Shown: positions 24,440 through 34,503, counted from the stretch's first letter. The stretch: DNA of 64,000 nucleotides from JAVDCA01 sp035293985 (GCA_035293985.1 DATGLS010000031.1:124001-188000), one strand, 5' to 3'. A program made the numbers and translations. The notes: a model not told the origin generated them from the sequence alone.

Positions 24440-26949
24440 TCGAGCGCCTCCCAACGCGGCTCGGCGCGCTCGTTGTGGATGAGGTAGGCGGCCGCGATCG
24501 CCTCGGAGAGGCGCATCAGGGCATGCTCGGTGGCACTGATCAGCGTGTCGTCGATCGCGTCGGGCTCGACGGTGCGCAAGGCGGTTGCGGCCGCGGCGGC
24601 GATCTGCTGCGGCGCCGTCAGCCGGCCTTCGACGCCGCGCCGGTGCAGCGCGGCGAGGTGCTGCTCGATCTTGTCGAGCTGATAGGCGACGGAGCGCGGA
24701 TTGTTCGGGTCGAGCACGACGAGATCGACCACCGGCGCGCGGGCCGCCACCATCACGTAGCGCTGGCGATAGGTGATCTGGCTGTCGGCGAGCTCGAGCA
24801 GCACCTCGAGCGCCGCGTCGTCGGCGAACTGGCGCACGAACCGGCAGGTCGCGATCCCGCGCTCGATGCGGCGGCCGAGCTCGAGGAAGCGCCAGCCGCC
24901 GAGCTGGCTCATGTTTTCCTGCGCGAGACCCGAGAACGAGGCGACGATGCGCAACGCCTGGTCGACGCGCTCGGAGATCGCGCTCTCGGCCGGGCCCTCG
25001 GGCAGCGGCGCCTCGACGGTGGCGGCGAGCCGCACCAGCGCGCGCCAGGCATCAGGCGAGAAGCGGTCGCGGATGACCGCCGCCGCGCCGCGCGCCGCGG
25101 CGGCGAGATGCGGCAGCGAACCCTCGTCGACGCCGCGCGACAGCGCCGCCCGCGCGATCAGGGCGGCGCGGGCATGCGGGATGTCGATCGGCCCCGCGCT
25201 CCAGGCCCCGAGCAACGCCGAGATGCGCGCGACCAGCGGTGCCGCGGTCTCGTCGGCCTCGGTGGTGCGATTGATCAGCGCGCGCACGAGGCGCAGCGTC
25301 GCCTCGGCGCGCTCGATGTAGCGACCGACCCAAAGAAGATTATCGGCAGCACGGCTCGGCAGCACGCCGACGGCGCGCTTGATGACGATGCGCTCCGGGG
25401 TCGGCAGCAGCGTCGTATCGGCGACCGGGCCCTCCGACAGCACCCACGCGTCGGCAGTGCTGGCGCCGCGCTGCAGGCTGACGGCGCGCGCGTCGCTGCC
25501 GTCGGCCACCCGGACGAAGCCGCCGGGCATCACCTGCCAGCCGGTGCCCACTTTGGCGAGAAAGAGACGCAGGCTGAACGGCCGCGGCTCGAGACGGCCG
25601 TGGCGCCACGCCGGCATGGTGGAGAGCGTCACGGCCTCCTGGGCCACGTAATCGATGCCGCGGTCATCGATCGCTTGCGCGATGCGCTTGCGCCGTGCCG
25701 GATCGAGCGCGCCGCCGACCACGCCCTCGCGCAGCGGCGCCTCCGCGGCGCCCTCCGTGAAGGCCGAGGCGAGCACCATGGTGTCGAGCTCGTCGGCCAT
25801 CGCGCGGCGCGCCTCCTTGTGGCCGAGCCACCAGGTCGCGACGTTGGGAATCGCAAGGTCGGCTGCGAGGACGTGCGGCGCGAGCGCCGGCAGGAAGGCG
25901 AGCAAGCCGCGCGCCTCGAGCAGGCCCGCGCCCAGGCTGTTGGCGATCACAACCTTGCGGTCGCGCACCGCCTGCACCAGGCCGGGGACGCCGAGACGCG
26001 AGCGGGCATTGAGCTCGAGCGGATCGGAGAAATCGCCGTCGAGGCGGCGCAGCAGCACCTCGGCGCGCTTGAGGCCGGAGACCGTGCGCACGAACACGCC
26101 GTCGTCACGCACCGTGAGGTCCTGGCCCTCGACCAGCAGGAAGCCGAGGTAGCGGGCGAGGTAGGCGTGCTCGAAATAGGTCTCGTTCATCGGCCCCGGC
26201 GTGAGCACGCAGACGCGCGAGTCGTCCTGGCGGCCGAGACGAGTGAGCTCGGCCTGGAAGGCCTGGAAGAACGGCGCCACGCGGTTGACACGCAGCGCGC
26301 GATAGATGTCCGGCATGGCGCGCGAGAGCGCGATGCGATTCTCCAGTGCATAGCCGGCGCCGGACGGCGCCTGGGTGCGGTCGCCGAGCACCCACCAGCG
26401 CCCATCGGCGGCGCGGCCGACATCGACGGCGTAAAAACGAAGATGCGCGCCGCTCGACGGCGCGACCCCCACCAGCGGGCGCAGGAAGTCCGGATTGCCG
26501 GCGATCAGCGCGGCGGGCAGCCGACCCTCGCGCACGAGCTTGCCTTGCCCATAGGCATCGCTCGCGACGGCCTCGAGCAACCCGGCGCGCTGGATGAGCC
26601 CGGCCTTGAGCTCCTCCCATTCGGCGGCGCTGATGACGAGGGGTACGTGGCTCAGCGGCCAGGCCCGCTCAAGCCCGGCCGGATCCTCGTAGACGCGGTA
26701 GAATACGCCGGAATCGCGCAGGTGCCGATCGGCGGCGGAGAAGCGGCGCTCGATCTCCTCGGTGCCGAGTGCAGCGAGCATCGACAGGAACGGCTGCCAG
26801 TGGCCGCGCGGCGCGCCGCGCGGGTCCATCATCTCGTCGAAGATGCCGGGCAGCGGGCGATAGCCCGCGAGCAGCCGCGCGAGCTCCTCGCCCGCGTGAT
26901 CGGAGGCGTTGTCGCAAGCCAAGGACATCAAGCCCAACCCATGGCTCAT
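24436..26949 (-). CDS. Circularly permuted ATP-grasp plus alpha-E fusion protein
   Basis: 837-residue cytosolic protein. About residues 1-480 form the circularly permuted ATP-grasp domain (YRVYEDPAGLERAWPLSHVP; VVIANSLGAGLLEARGLLAF; CVLTPGPMNETYFEHAYLA). About residues 510-837 form the helical alpha-E/DUF403 domain (LPSRAADNLLWVGRYIERAE; FLELGRRIERG). These are often two genes; here they are fused. ATG 26949 overlaps the previous stop as ATGA. ATP-grasp proteins join carboxyl and amino groups, so a peptide-ligase-like role with the flanking transglutaminases is inferred. Confidence 0.88.
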   Translation of the reverse strand: MSHGLGLMSLACDNASDHAGEELARLLAGYRPLPGIFDEMMDPRGAPRGHWQPFLSMLAALGTEEIERRFSAADRHLRDSGVFYRVYEDPAGLERAWPLSHVPLVISAAEWEELKAGLIQRAGLLEAVASDAYGQGKLVREGRLPAALIAGNPDFLRPLVGVAPSSGAHLRFYAVDVGRAADGRWWVLGDRTQAPSGAGYALENRIALSRAMPDIYRALRVNRVAPFFQAFQAELTRLGRQDDSRVCVLTPGPMNETYFEHAYLARYLGFLLVEGQDLTVRDDGVFVRTVSGLKRAEVLLRRLDGDFSDPLELNARSRLGVPGLVQAVRDRKVVIANSLGAGLLEARGLLAFLPALAPHVLAADLAIPNVATWWLGHKEARRAMADELDTMVLASAFTEGAAEAPLREGVVGGALDPARRKRIAQAIDDRGIDYVAQEAVTLSTMPAWRHGRLEPRPFSLRLFLAKVGTGWQVMPGGFVRVADGSDARAVSLQRGASTADAWVLSEGPVADTTLLPTPERIVIKRAVGVLPSRAADNLLWVGRYIERAEATLRLVRALINRTTEADETAAPLVARISALLGAWSAGPIDIPHARAALIARAALSRGVDEGSLPHLAAAARGAAAVIRDRFSPDAWRALVRLAATVEAPLPEGPAESAISERVDQALRIVASFSGLAQENMSQLGGWRFLELGRRIERGIATCRFVRQFADDAALEVLLELADSQITYRQRYVMVAARAPVVDLVVLDPNNPRSVAYQLDKIEQHLAALHRRGVEGRLTAPQQIAAAAATALRTVEPDAIDDTLISATEHALMRLSEAIAAAYLIHNERAEPRWEALD

Positions 26950-29900
26950 AAAGCCTGAGTCGGGCGTCGCAAGTCGAGCGTCGTCGGATATTCGAGCGAG
27001 CGTTCCTCGCGTACCACAGGAGCCTGCGGCCCCGGCGTCTGACCATTGTCCTGGAAGCGCGCGCGGCGGCGTGCCTCGGCCTCGTAGGCATTGACCGGGA
27101 AGGTCTCGTAGTTGCGGCCGCCCGGATGCGCGACGTGATAGACGCAGCCGCCGAGCGAGCGGCGCGACCAGGTGTCGACGACGTCGAAGGTCAGCGGCGC
27201 CTGCGCCGGAATGGTGGGATGCAGCGCCGAGGGCGGACCCCAGGCCTTGAAGCGTACGCCGGCGACGAATTCGCCGACGCGGCCGGTCGGGGCGAGCGGC
27301 AGCGCGCGGCCGTTGCAGGCGACGATGTGGCGCCCCGGATTGAGACCCGCAACCTTGGCCTGCAGCCGCTCGACCGAGGAATCGACGAAGCGGGCGGTGC
27401 CGCCCGGCGTCGCATCCTCGCCGAGCACGTACCACGGCTCGAGCGCCTGGCGCAGCTCGAGCTCGACGCCGCCATAGCTGACGGCGCCGTAGTAGGGAAA
27501 ACGGAACTCGCGCTGCGCCTCGAACCACACCGGATCGAAGCGATAGCCTGCTTGCGCAAGATCGGCGAGCACGTCACGGAAATCCGCCCAGACGAAATGC
27601 TCGAGCATGAAGCGGTCGTGCAACGCCGTGCCCCACCGCACCGGCGCACCGTCGAGGGGCGCGCGCCAGAGCCAGGCGACGAGCGCGCGCAACAGCAATT
27701 GCTGGGCGAGACTCATGCGCGCGTCGGGCGGCATCTCGAACGCGCGGAACTCGACGAGACCGAGCCGGCCGCTCGCGCCGTCGGGCGAGAAGAGCTTGTC
27801 GATGCAGATTTCGGTGCGATGCGTGTTGCCGGTGACATCGACCAGCAGGTTGCGAAAGAGGCGATCGACAAGCCACGGCGGCGGGGCTGGGCCATCGCCC
27901 GGCCCTGGCACTTTGCCGAGCGCGATCTCCAGCTCGTAAAGCATGTCGTGGCGCGCCTCGTCGATGCGCGGCGCCTGGCTGGTCGGCCCGATGAACAGGC
28001 TGGAGAAGAGATAGGACAGCGACGGATGGCGCTGCCAATAGAGCACCAGGCTCTTGAGCAGATCCGGCCGGCGCAGGAAAGGACTGTCGGCCGCGGTGGC
28101 GCCGCCGAGCACGACGTGGTTGCCACCGCCGGTGCCGGTATGGCGCCCATCGATCATGAACTTGTCGGTGCCGAGGCGCGACAGCCGCGCCTCCTCGTAG
28201 AGGTGCTGCGTGGTCGCGACCGCGTCGCGCCACGACGTCGCGGGATGGATGTTGACCTCGATGACACCGGGATCGGGCGTGACCTTGATGACGTTGAGAC
28301 GCGGATCGTTGGGCGGCTCGTAGCCCTCGACATGGATTGGCAGGCCGAGCTCCTGTGCGGTCGCCTCGACGCTCGCGAGCAGCTCGAGATAATCCTCCAG
28401 CCGCTCGGTCGGCGGCATGAACACGCACAGGCGCCCGTCACGCGGCTCGACCGCGAGCGCGGTGCGCACCGCGAATTTCGTGCCATTGGCGGATGTGGAC
28501 GCAAGAGGCGTCGCGGCGGCGCCGGCGTCGGGCACGATCGGCGGCGCAACGATGTGTCCGGCGCTGCGATACGCTGTTGCTTGCGCCGGCACCGACGGCG
28601 GCGCAGCGGGAAGATCGCCGCGCGGCGCGAATGGATCGGCCGGGAAGACGTGCGGATAGGCGGCTGGAGGGATGTAGGGCAGCGAATTGAGCGGCAGGCG
28701 GAAGCCGATCGGCGAGTCGCCCGGTACGAGAAACAGGTTGCCGCGGCGCAGCTGCCAGATTTCACTCAGCCAACCGGGCGCCGAGGCGTGCGCGGTCCAG
28801 CGCTGCACCGGCAGCACGTAGCCGGCCGGCGCCGACAGGCGGCGCTCGAAGCCGCGCATGATGCGCGCGCGCTCGACCGGATCGTCGATCTTGGGATCGG
28901 CGGGATCGACGTTGGGCGGAAGCTCGCCCTCCTTGACCATGCGCTCGACCGGATCCTCGTAGGCCGGCAGCACGTGCTCGCTGCTGATGCCGAGGCGGGC
29001 CGCCAGCGTCTCGGTGAAGCGCCGGGCATCGCCGGGCAAGGGCACCGCGGCATTCGCCTCGGGCGCGATGAGCGCGATATTGCGCCAGATGGGCACGCCG
29101 TCCTTGCGCCAATAGAGCGCGAACGCCCAGCGTGGCAGCGGCTCGCCCGGGTACCATTTGCCCTGCCCGTAATGCAGCATTCCGCCGGGCGCGAAGCGGT
29201 CGCGCAGGCGGCGGATCAGGATATCGGCGCGCATGCGTTTGTTGGCGCCGAGCGCGGCCGTGTTCCACTCGGCGGATTGATAGTCGTCGATCGACACGAA
29301 AGTGGGCTCGCCGCCCATGGTGAGCCGCACGTCGTGTGCGGCGAGGTCGCGGTCGACCGTCTCGCCGAGCGTGTCGAGCGCCTTCCAGGCCTCGTCGGAA
29401 AACGGGAACGTGACGCGCGGCTTCTCGGCGATGCGGGCGACGTTCATCTCGAACGAGAACATCACCTCGGCCGGATCGACGCCGCCGCTGATCGGCGCCG
29501 CCGAGCGATAATGCGGCGTCGCGGCGACCGGCAGATGGCCCTCGCCGGTGAGCAGGCCCGACGTGGGATCGAGACCGATCCAGCCGGCGCCGGGCAGATA
29601 GACCTCGGTCCAGGCATGCAGATCGGTGAAGTCGTGGTCGGTGCCGGCGGGGCCGTCGAGCGCCTTGAGGTCCGGCTTGAGCTGGATCAGGTAGCCGGAG
29701 ACGAAGCGTGTCGCGAGACCGAGATGGCGCAGGATCTGCACCAGCAGCCAGGCGGTGTCGCGGCAGGAGCCGCAGGCGGAGCCGAGCGTCTCCTCCGGGG
29801 CCTGCACGCCGGGCTCCATGCGGATGAGGTAGCGGATCTCGCGCTGCAGGCGCTGGTTGATGTCGACGAGGAAATCGACGGTATTGCGCGCCGTGAGCGA

Positions 29901-30302
29901 GAGCGACGCGAGGAATTGCTTGAGCAGCGGCCCGGGCGGCTCGGTGACGAGGCAAGGCGCGAGCTCGTCGCGCAACTCGTCTGGATAGACGAATGGAAAT
30001 TTTTCCGCATAGGGCTCGACGAAAAAATCGAACGGGTTGATGACCTCGATGTCGGCGGTGAGATCGACCGTGACGGTGAACTCCACCGTCTTCTCCGGAA
30101 AGACGAACCGGGCGTTCCAGTTGCCGTTCGGATCCTGCTGCCAGTTGACGAAATGCTCGGCCGGCGTGACGCGCAGCGAATAGCTTGGAATGCGCGTGCG
30201 GCAATGCGGCGCCGGCCGCAGGCGGATGACCTGGGGGCCGAGCTGGACCGGCCGATCATAGAGATAGCGCGTGACGTGGTGGAGACTCGTAAGTACTGCC
30301 AT
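26946..30302 (-). CDS. Transglutaminase-DUF2126 fusion protein
   Basis: 1118 residues. Residues 1-90 are the bacterial transglutaminase-like N-terminal domain; the core follows with Cys180 (GSCRDTAW), His229 (DLHAWTEV) and Asp245 (GLDPTSG). From about 330 onward is DUF2126 (RLTMGGEPTFVSIDDYQSAE, HTGTGGGNHVVLGG, FRAFEMPPDARMS). First gene of the set coupled by ATGA to the ATP-grasp/alpha-E gene. Family members are predicted to work together in an uncharacterised peptide or conjugate pathway. Length is normal. The promoter presumably lies in the 128-bp gap to the right, where nothing clear was seen. Confidence 0.88.
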   Translation of the reverse strand: MAVLTSLHHVTRYLYDRPVQLGPQVIRLRPAPHCRTRIPSYSLRVTPAEHFVNWQQDPNGNWNARFVFPEKTVEFTVTVDLTADIEVINPFDFFVEPYAEKFPFVYPDELRDELAPCLVTEPPGPLLKQFLASLSLTARNTVDFLVDINQRLQREIRYLIRMEPGVQAPEETLGSACGSCRDTAWLLVQILRHLGLATRFVSGYLIQLKPDLKALDGPAGTDHDFTDLHAWTEVYLPGAGWIGLDPTSGLLTGEGHLPVAATPHYRSAAPISGGVDPAEVMFSFEMNVARIAEKPRVTFPFSDEAWKALDTLGETVDRDLAAHDVRLTMGGEPTFVSIDDYQSAEWNTAALGANKRMRADILIRRLRDRFAPGGMLHYGQGKWYPGEPLPRWAFALYWRKDGVPIWRNIALIAPEANAAVPLPGDARRFTETLAARLGISSEHVLPAYEDPVERMVKEGELPPNVDPADPKIDDPVERARIMRGFERRLSAPAGYVLPVQRWTAHASAPGWLSEIWQLRRGNLFLVPGDSPIGFRLPLNSLPYIPPAAYPHVFPADPFAPRGDLPAAPPSVPAQATAYRSAGHIVAPPIVPDAGAAATPLASTSANGTKFAVRTALAVEPRDGRLCVFMPPTERLEDYLELLASVEATAQELGLPIHVEGYEPPNDPRLNVIKVTPDPGVIEVNIHPATSWRDAVATTQHLYEEARLSRLGTDKFMIDGRHTGTGGGNHVVLGGATAADSPFLRRPDLLKSLVLYWQRHPSLSYLFSSLFIGPTSQAPRIDEARHDMLYELEIALGKVPGPGDGPAPPPWLVDRLFRNLLVDVTGNTHRTEICIDKLFSPDGASGRLGLVEFRAFEMPPDARMSLAQQLLLRALVAWLWRAPLDGAPVRWGTALHDRFMLEHFVWADFRDVLADLAQAGYRFDPVWFEAQREFRFPYYGAVSYGGVELELRQALEPWYVLGEDATPGGTARFVDSSVERLQAKVAGLNPGRHIVACNGRALPLAPTGRVGEFVAGVRFKAWGPPSALHPTIPAQAPLTFDVVDTWSRRSLGGCVYHVAHPGGRNYETFPVNAYEAEARRRARFQDNGQTPGPQAPVVREERSLEYPTTLDLRRPTQAL

Positions 30303-30430
30303 GCCTCCGCGCCCCTGTTGCCTGCCCGTAGTCTAAGCAAATTCCGGGCCATATGGGAACGCGCTTCGACCCCGGCGAAGCCTCCAAGTCACTGAACTGT
30401 CGCTGAATTCCGAGCCTGCGCACCACGGGC

Positions 30431-31561
30431 TCAGGTCGTCCCGGGCGAGCCGATCCGCTGCTTGAGACCCGCGATCATGGCGCGCAACGCGCCGTCGCCT
30501 TCCCCGCCGCTACGCTGCGCGCGGATGCGATCGTGCACGAAGGTGAGCTTGCCGATCACGGTCGGGGCGAGCACGAAGGGATACAGGTCGGGCAGGCCCA
30601 TGCTGCGGTTGATCGAGTTGACCGCGAAGGTTAGCGGCAGCCATGCCTCGATGATGCGCTCCATCTCGGCGCGGTAGGGATCGAAATCGATCTTGGCGGC
30701 GATGTCGGCGCCCTTCTTGAGCTTCGGCCGCAGGCTGACGCCGAAGGCGGCCGCGGTCTCGAGCGTATCGATCATGTGGAAATAGTGCGCCCAGGTCTCG
30801 GCGAAATCCTCCCAGGGATGCGCGCTCGCGTATGCGGTCACGAAATGCGACGGCCAGTCCGGCGGCGCGCCCTTGGCATAATGCTCCTGCAGCGCGGCCG
30901 CATAATCCTTGCGCTCGTCGCCGAAGAGATCACGAAACGCCGCGAGACGATCCGAATCCGCAATCAATCGGCTCCAATAATAATGCGCGATCTCGTGGCG
31001 GAAATGACCGAGCAGCGTGCGATAGGGCTCGCCCATCTGATGGCGCTGGCGCTCGCGCTCGGCATCGTCGGCCTCCACGAGAGCTAGCGTGATGAGGCCG
31101 TTGGCGTGGCCGGTCATGATCGGCGGGCCGGCGGGACCGGCGGGCGCGGCGAGGAAATCGAAGGCGAGACCGTCGGGATCCTCGGCCTTGGTGACGAGCG
31201 GGAGTTGCAGCTTGAGCAGTGTGTAGAAGAGGCGATGCTTGGCGATCTCGATCAGATGCCAATGCTCGCGATTGCCCGGCACCGAGAGATCGGGGATCGT
31301 CCGGTTGTGGCGGCAGGCCGCGCAATACTGGTCGGGATCCTCGGCGCCGACCATCCAATTGCAGACGTCGTGCTCGGCATTGGCGCAGAAGCGATAGCGC
31401 TCCTTCGGCGCGGCGAGCGGCTGCCACAAATCATTATCCGGCTGCAGTGCCGAAATGGTCTCGCGCGCCGGCAGAAAGCCGAGCCGCAGCCCGCAGCTCT
31501 CGCACTTCGTGTTCTCGAAGTAGAGCGGATGCCCGCAATTCTGGCATTCGAACAGCTTCAT
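30431..31561 (-). CDS. Putative zinc-binding metallopeptidase with N-terminal zinc ribbon
   Basis: 376 residues. The N-terminal zinc ribbon has Cys6-Cys9 and Cys20-Cys23; a second Cys group is at 59, 67, 80 and 83. The gluzincin-like HEIAH motif at 189-193 lies in GHFRHEIAHYYW, with a further acidic/His region DFAETWAHYFHM downstream as candidate third ligand. This is the DUF2248-type family. ATG 31561 is chosen because GGAG lies 5 nt before it and it opens directly on the ribbon. Same strand and 128 bp upstream of the transglutaminase/ATP-grasp set, and plausibly a processing partner. Confidence 0.8.
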   Translation of the reverse strand: MKLFECQNCGHPLYFENTKCESCGLRLGFLPARETISALQPDNDLWQPLAAPKERYRFCANAEHDVCNWMVGAEDPDQYCAACRHNRTIPDLSVPGNREHWHLIEIAKHRLFYTLLKLQLPLVTKAEDPDGLAFDFLAAPAGPAGPPIMTGHANGLITLALVEADDAERERQRHQMGEPYRTLLGHFRHEIAHYYWSRLIADSDRLAAFRDLFGDERKDYAAALQEHYAKGAPPDWPSHFVTAYASAHPWEDFAETWAHYFHMIDTLETAAAFGVSLRPKLKKGADIAAKIDFDPYRAEMERIIEAWLPLTFAVNSINRSMGLPDLYPFVLAPTVIGKLTFVHDRIRAQRSGGEGDGALRAMIAGLKQRIGSPGTT

Positions 31562-31680
31562 CTGCGCTCCGCCCATTGCCGAGGCCGCGATCCGCACCGG
31601 CCGTTCCTGACAACATCCGGCCGGTCGGAAAGTTTCGGTTGTCGAGCTGGATGAGACAACGTCATGTGGTCAACCGGCCG

Positions 31681-32061
31681 CTACGCCGACTCTGCCTCGC
31701 GTAGGACATCGACCGCCGCCCGGTGCGCCTCGTTCGCGGCCGGAATCCCGCAATAAAGCGCGACCAGCAGCAGGATCTCGCGAATCTGCTCGGCCGTGCA
31801 GCCGTTCTTGAGCGCGCCCTTGAGGTGAACGCGCAGCTCCGCCGGCTTGCCGGCCGCCGCCATCATGGCGATCATGGCGAGGCTTTTGGTGGCGAGCGGC
31901 AGGTCGGTGCGGCTCCAGACGTCGCCATACGCATAGGCGTTGATGATGTGCTGCAGTGGCGCGCCGAACTCGCCGAGCGCCTTGACGCGCTCGTCGACGC
32001 CGGCGCCGAACATCTCGCGCCGCAGCGCGAGGCCACGGTCGTGCAGCTCCTGGGTATCCAT
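31681..32061 (-). CDS. Carboxymuconolactone decarboxylase-family protein
   Basis: 126-residue all-helical protein similar to gamma-carboxymuconolactone decarboxylase (PcaC), with QHIINAYAYGDVWSR, LAMIAMMAAAGKPAELRVHL and EILLLVALYCGIPAANEAHR. The AhpD-type CxxC pair is absent, so a decarboxylase-like rather than peroxidase role is expected. The ATG follows GGGAGA. It stands alone between the metallopeptidase and a repeat-rich gap. Whether it acts on a protocatechuate product is not shown by context. Confidence 0.82.
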   Translation of the reverse strand: MDTQELHDRGLALRREMFGAGVDERVKALGEFGAPLQHIINAYAYGDVWSRTDLPLATKSLAMIAMMAAAGKPAELRVHLKGALKNGCTAEQIREILLLVALYCGIPAANEAHRAAVDVLREAESA

Positions 32062-32135
32062 GTGGGTTCTCCCGTATCGTGAAGCGGCCGCGATCAGACA
32101 CGATCGAACGCGGGGTTACAACGCGAGGAGATTTT

Positions 32136-32285
32136 ACCCTCCGCTGCAGGGGGAGGGTCGAGCGACTGAGGGAAGCGAAGACGGTCGGGGTGGGGTGGCT
32201 GAGGCGACGGTCACCCCACCCCGGCTCGCTTCGCTCGCCGACCCTCCCCCTGCAGGCCCCCTGCAGGGGCCCTGCAGGGGAGGGT
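32136..32285. repeat. Compound REP element rich in CTGCAGG
   Basis: Outer arms ACCCTCCGCTGCAGGGGG and its inverse flank an inner GGGGTGGGGT/ACCCCACCCC stem. The right arm holds three closely spaced CTGCAGG units, as if the palindrome tip had expanded. It lies between divergent genes. Confidence 0.7.
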
Positions 32286-32544
32286 GAAGGAAGATGGTCC
32301 AGCTCGCCTGCGACTCAATTGTTGCCTGCGGGCTTGCACCGGCCGCCGTCCCGCATCGTCCGGATGGAGCGATATAGAGTGATGGGAAGATTTTGCGGGA
32401 ACCTCGTTCGTCGATCGACAAAATCCATCTTTTTCCGGCAACATGGACGTCGTACGAATGCGGTAGGAAAGCTTTATATCGAGGCGGCCGCGCCCCACCG
32501 CGTGCCAACCCGCAAATCCACCTGAACGGAACAGAGCCAAGCGA
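32286..32544. other. Leader region of kup, no gene seen
   Basis: About 260 bp, noticeably more AT-rich than the surroundings, containing the presumed kup promoter. I could not assign -35/-10 boxes or an RNA element with confidence. Confidence 0.4.
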
Positions 32545-34431
32545 ATGACCAGCGCGACCGCATCGGCCGAGTACAAGTCCGGCCGGCCGCACGGGAGCCT
32601 CGCCACGCTGGCGCTCGGCGCGCTCGGCGTCGTCTACGGCGACATCGGCACGAGCCCGCTCTACACCATGAAGGCGGTGCTCGACACCGATGGCCTCGAC
32701 CGGTCGGCCGACGTGGCGCTCGGCACTCTGTCGCTGATCGTGTGGACGCTGATCATCACCACCTCGATCAAATACGTCGCCGTCGTCATGCGCGCCGACA
32801 ACGAGGGCGAAGGCGGCATTCTCGCCCTGATGTCGCTCATCGTCGGCAAGAGCGGCGTGCGCGTCGCGGTGATCAGCGCCGGCATCCTCGGCGCGGCGCT
32901 GCTCTACGGCGACGGCGCGATCACGCCGGCGATCTCGGTGCTGAGCGCGCTCGAAGGCCTCAAGACCGCGGCGCCCGCGATCGCGCCCTGGGTGGTGACG
33001 CTCGCGGTCGCGATCCTGGTCGGCTTGTTCGCGCTGCAGCCGCAGGGCAGCGGCCGCATCGGCAAGCTGTTCGGCCCTATCATGACCCTGTGGTTCGTCA
33101 CCATCGCGGTGCTGGGCGTCGCGAGCCTGGTCAAGCATCCGGGCGTGGTGGTGGCGCTCGATCCGCGCTACGGCCTGGCGCTGCTGTTCACCCATGGCTG
33201 GTCGGGCTTCCTGGTGCTCGGTGCCATCTTCCTCTGCGCGACCGGCGCGGAAGCGCTTTACGCCGACATGGGGCATTTCGGTCCGCGGCCGATCCGCCTC
33301 TCCTGGTATGGGCTCGTGCTGCCGGCGCTGCTGCTCAACTACGCCGGGCAGACCGGCCTTGTGATCGACGGCGCGGTCCCCAAGGACGCCAATCCGTTCT
33401 ACCTGCTCTGCCCCGACCGGCTGCAGCTCGCGCTCGTGGCGCTCTCGACGGTCGCCGCCATCATCGCCAGCCAGGCGATCATCAGCGGCGCCTTCTCGAT
33501 GACGCGGCAGGCGATCCAGCTCGGACTGTGCCCGCGCCTGCACATCAAGCAGACCTCGGCGGAGGGCTACGGGCAGATCTATGTCGGCTTCGTCAACTGG
33601 GCGCTGATGGCGCTGACGCTGACGCTGACCGTGGCGTTCCGCACCTCGGACAACCTTTCGGCCGCCTACGGCATCGCGGTGTCGCTCACGATGCTGCTCA
33701 CCTCCGTGCTGGTGTTCCTGGCGATGCGCGAGGTGTGGCGCTGGAGCGTGCCGGTGAGCGTCGCGGTCGCCGGCATGTTCATCGTGGTCGACCTCGCCTT
33801 CGTCAGCGCCAACCTGATGAAGGTGCTGCAAGGCGGCTGGGTGCCGCTGGTGGCCGCCACCATGATCTTCTTCCTGATGTCGACGTGGCGCCAGGGGCGC
33901 ATGCTGTTGCGCGACAAGCTCGAGCGCGACACGCTGCCGCTCGCCGACTTCATCCGCGGCATCAAGTCGAAGACGCGGGTGCCCGGCACCGCCGTTTATC
34001 TCACCAGCCGCACCGACATGGTGCCGGTGCCGCTCTTGCACAACCTCAAGCACAACAAGGTGCTGCACCAGCGCATCGTGCTGCTGCACGTCACCACCGA
34101 GCCGGTCCCGCGCGTCCACTTCAGTGAGCGGGTCGCGACGCAGAGCTTCGGCGAGGAGTTCTACGCCGTCACGGCGCATTACGGCTTCATGGAGCATCCC
34201 AACATCCCGCAGGCGCTCGACCACTGCGCCGAGAAGAAGCTGCATTTCGAGATGATGGACATGTCGTTCTTCGTCGGCCGCCTGCACATCGTGCCGGTCG
34301 GCAGGTCGCGCTGGCGGCGCTTCGAGGTCGCGGTTTTCGAGTTCATGCACCGCAACGCGCAGGCCGCGACCGAGTTCTTCCGCATCCCGGCCGGCCGCGT
34401 CGTCGAGCTGGGTGGGCAGATCGAGATTTGA
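32545..34431 (+). CDS. kup: Low-affinity potassium transporter Kup
   Basis: 628-residue inner-membrane proton-coupled K+ importer. The N-terminal motif GALGVVYGDIGTSPLYTMK is diagnostic of Kup/HAK/KUP. About twelve transmembrane segments extend to roughly residue 450, followed by a soluble C-terminal domain (PGTAVYLTSRTDMVPVPLLH). Conserved GDGAITPAISVLSALEGL is present. Normal length. Monocistronic, with a repeat-rich upstream region. No other potassium genes nearby. Confidence 0.95.
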   Translation: MTSATASAEYKSGRPHGSLATLALGALGVVYGDIGTSPLYTMKAVLDTDGLDRSADVALGTLSLIVWTLIITTSIKYVAVVMRADNEGEGGILALMSLIVGKSGVRVAVISAGILGAALLYGDGAITPAISVLSALEGLKTAAPAIAPWVVTLAVAILVGLFALQPQGSGRIGKLFGPIMTLWFVTIAVLGVASLVKHPGVVVALDPRYGLALLFTHGWSGFLVLGAIFLCATGAEALYADMGHFGPRPIRLSWYGLVLPALLLNYAGQTGLVIDGAVPKDANPFYLLCPDRLQLALVALSTVAAIIASQAIISGAFSMTRQAIQLGLCPRLHIKQTSAEGYGQIYVGFVNWALMALTLTLTVAFRTSDNLSAAYGIAVSLTMLLTSVLVFLAMREVWRWSVPVSVAVAGMFIVVDLAFVSANLMKVLQGGWVPLVAATMIFFLMSTWRQGRMLLRDKLERDTLPLADFIRGIKSKTRVPGTAVYLTSRTDMVPVPLLHNLKHNKVLHQRIVLLHVTTEPVPRVHFSERVATQSFGEEFYAVTAHYGFMEHPNIPQALDHCAEKKLHFEMMDMSFFVGRLHIVPVGRSRWRRFEVAVFEFMHRNAQAATEFFRIPAGRVVELGGQIEI

Positions 34432-34503
34432 GCGGCTCTTGACGCCCGCGAAGGGCGTGCAATGTAAGGGGTGGAACCGACAACAATCGCAAAGGGAGAG
34501 CTC

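Noticed and set aside
27126..30395. Very long open frame on the plus strand opposite the transglutaminase-DUF2126 gene
   Set aside because: It mirrors the codon pattern of a well-supported minus-strand gene; the predicted protein is Arg/Asp/Glu-rich low complexity with no recognisable domain. Similar shadows opposite the ABC, kup and secretion genes were dropped for the same reason.
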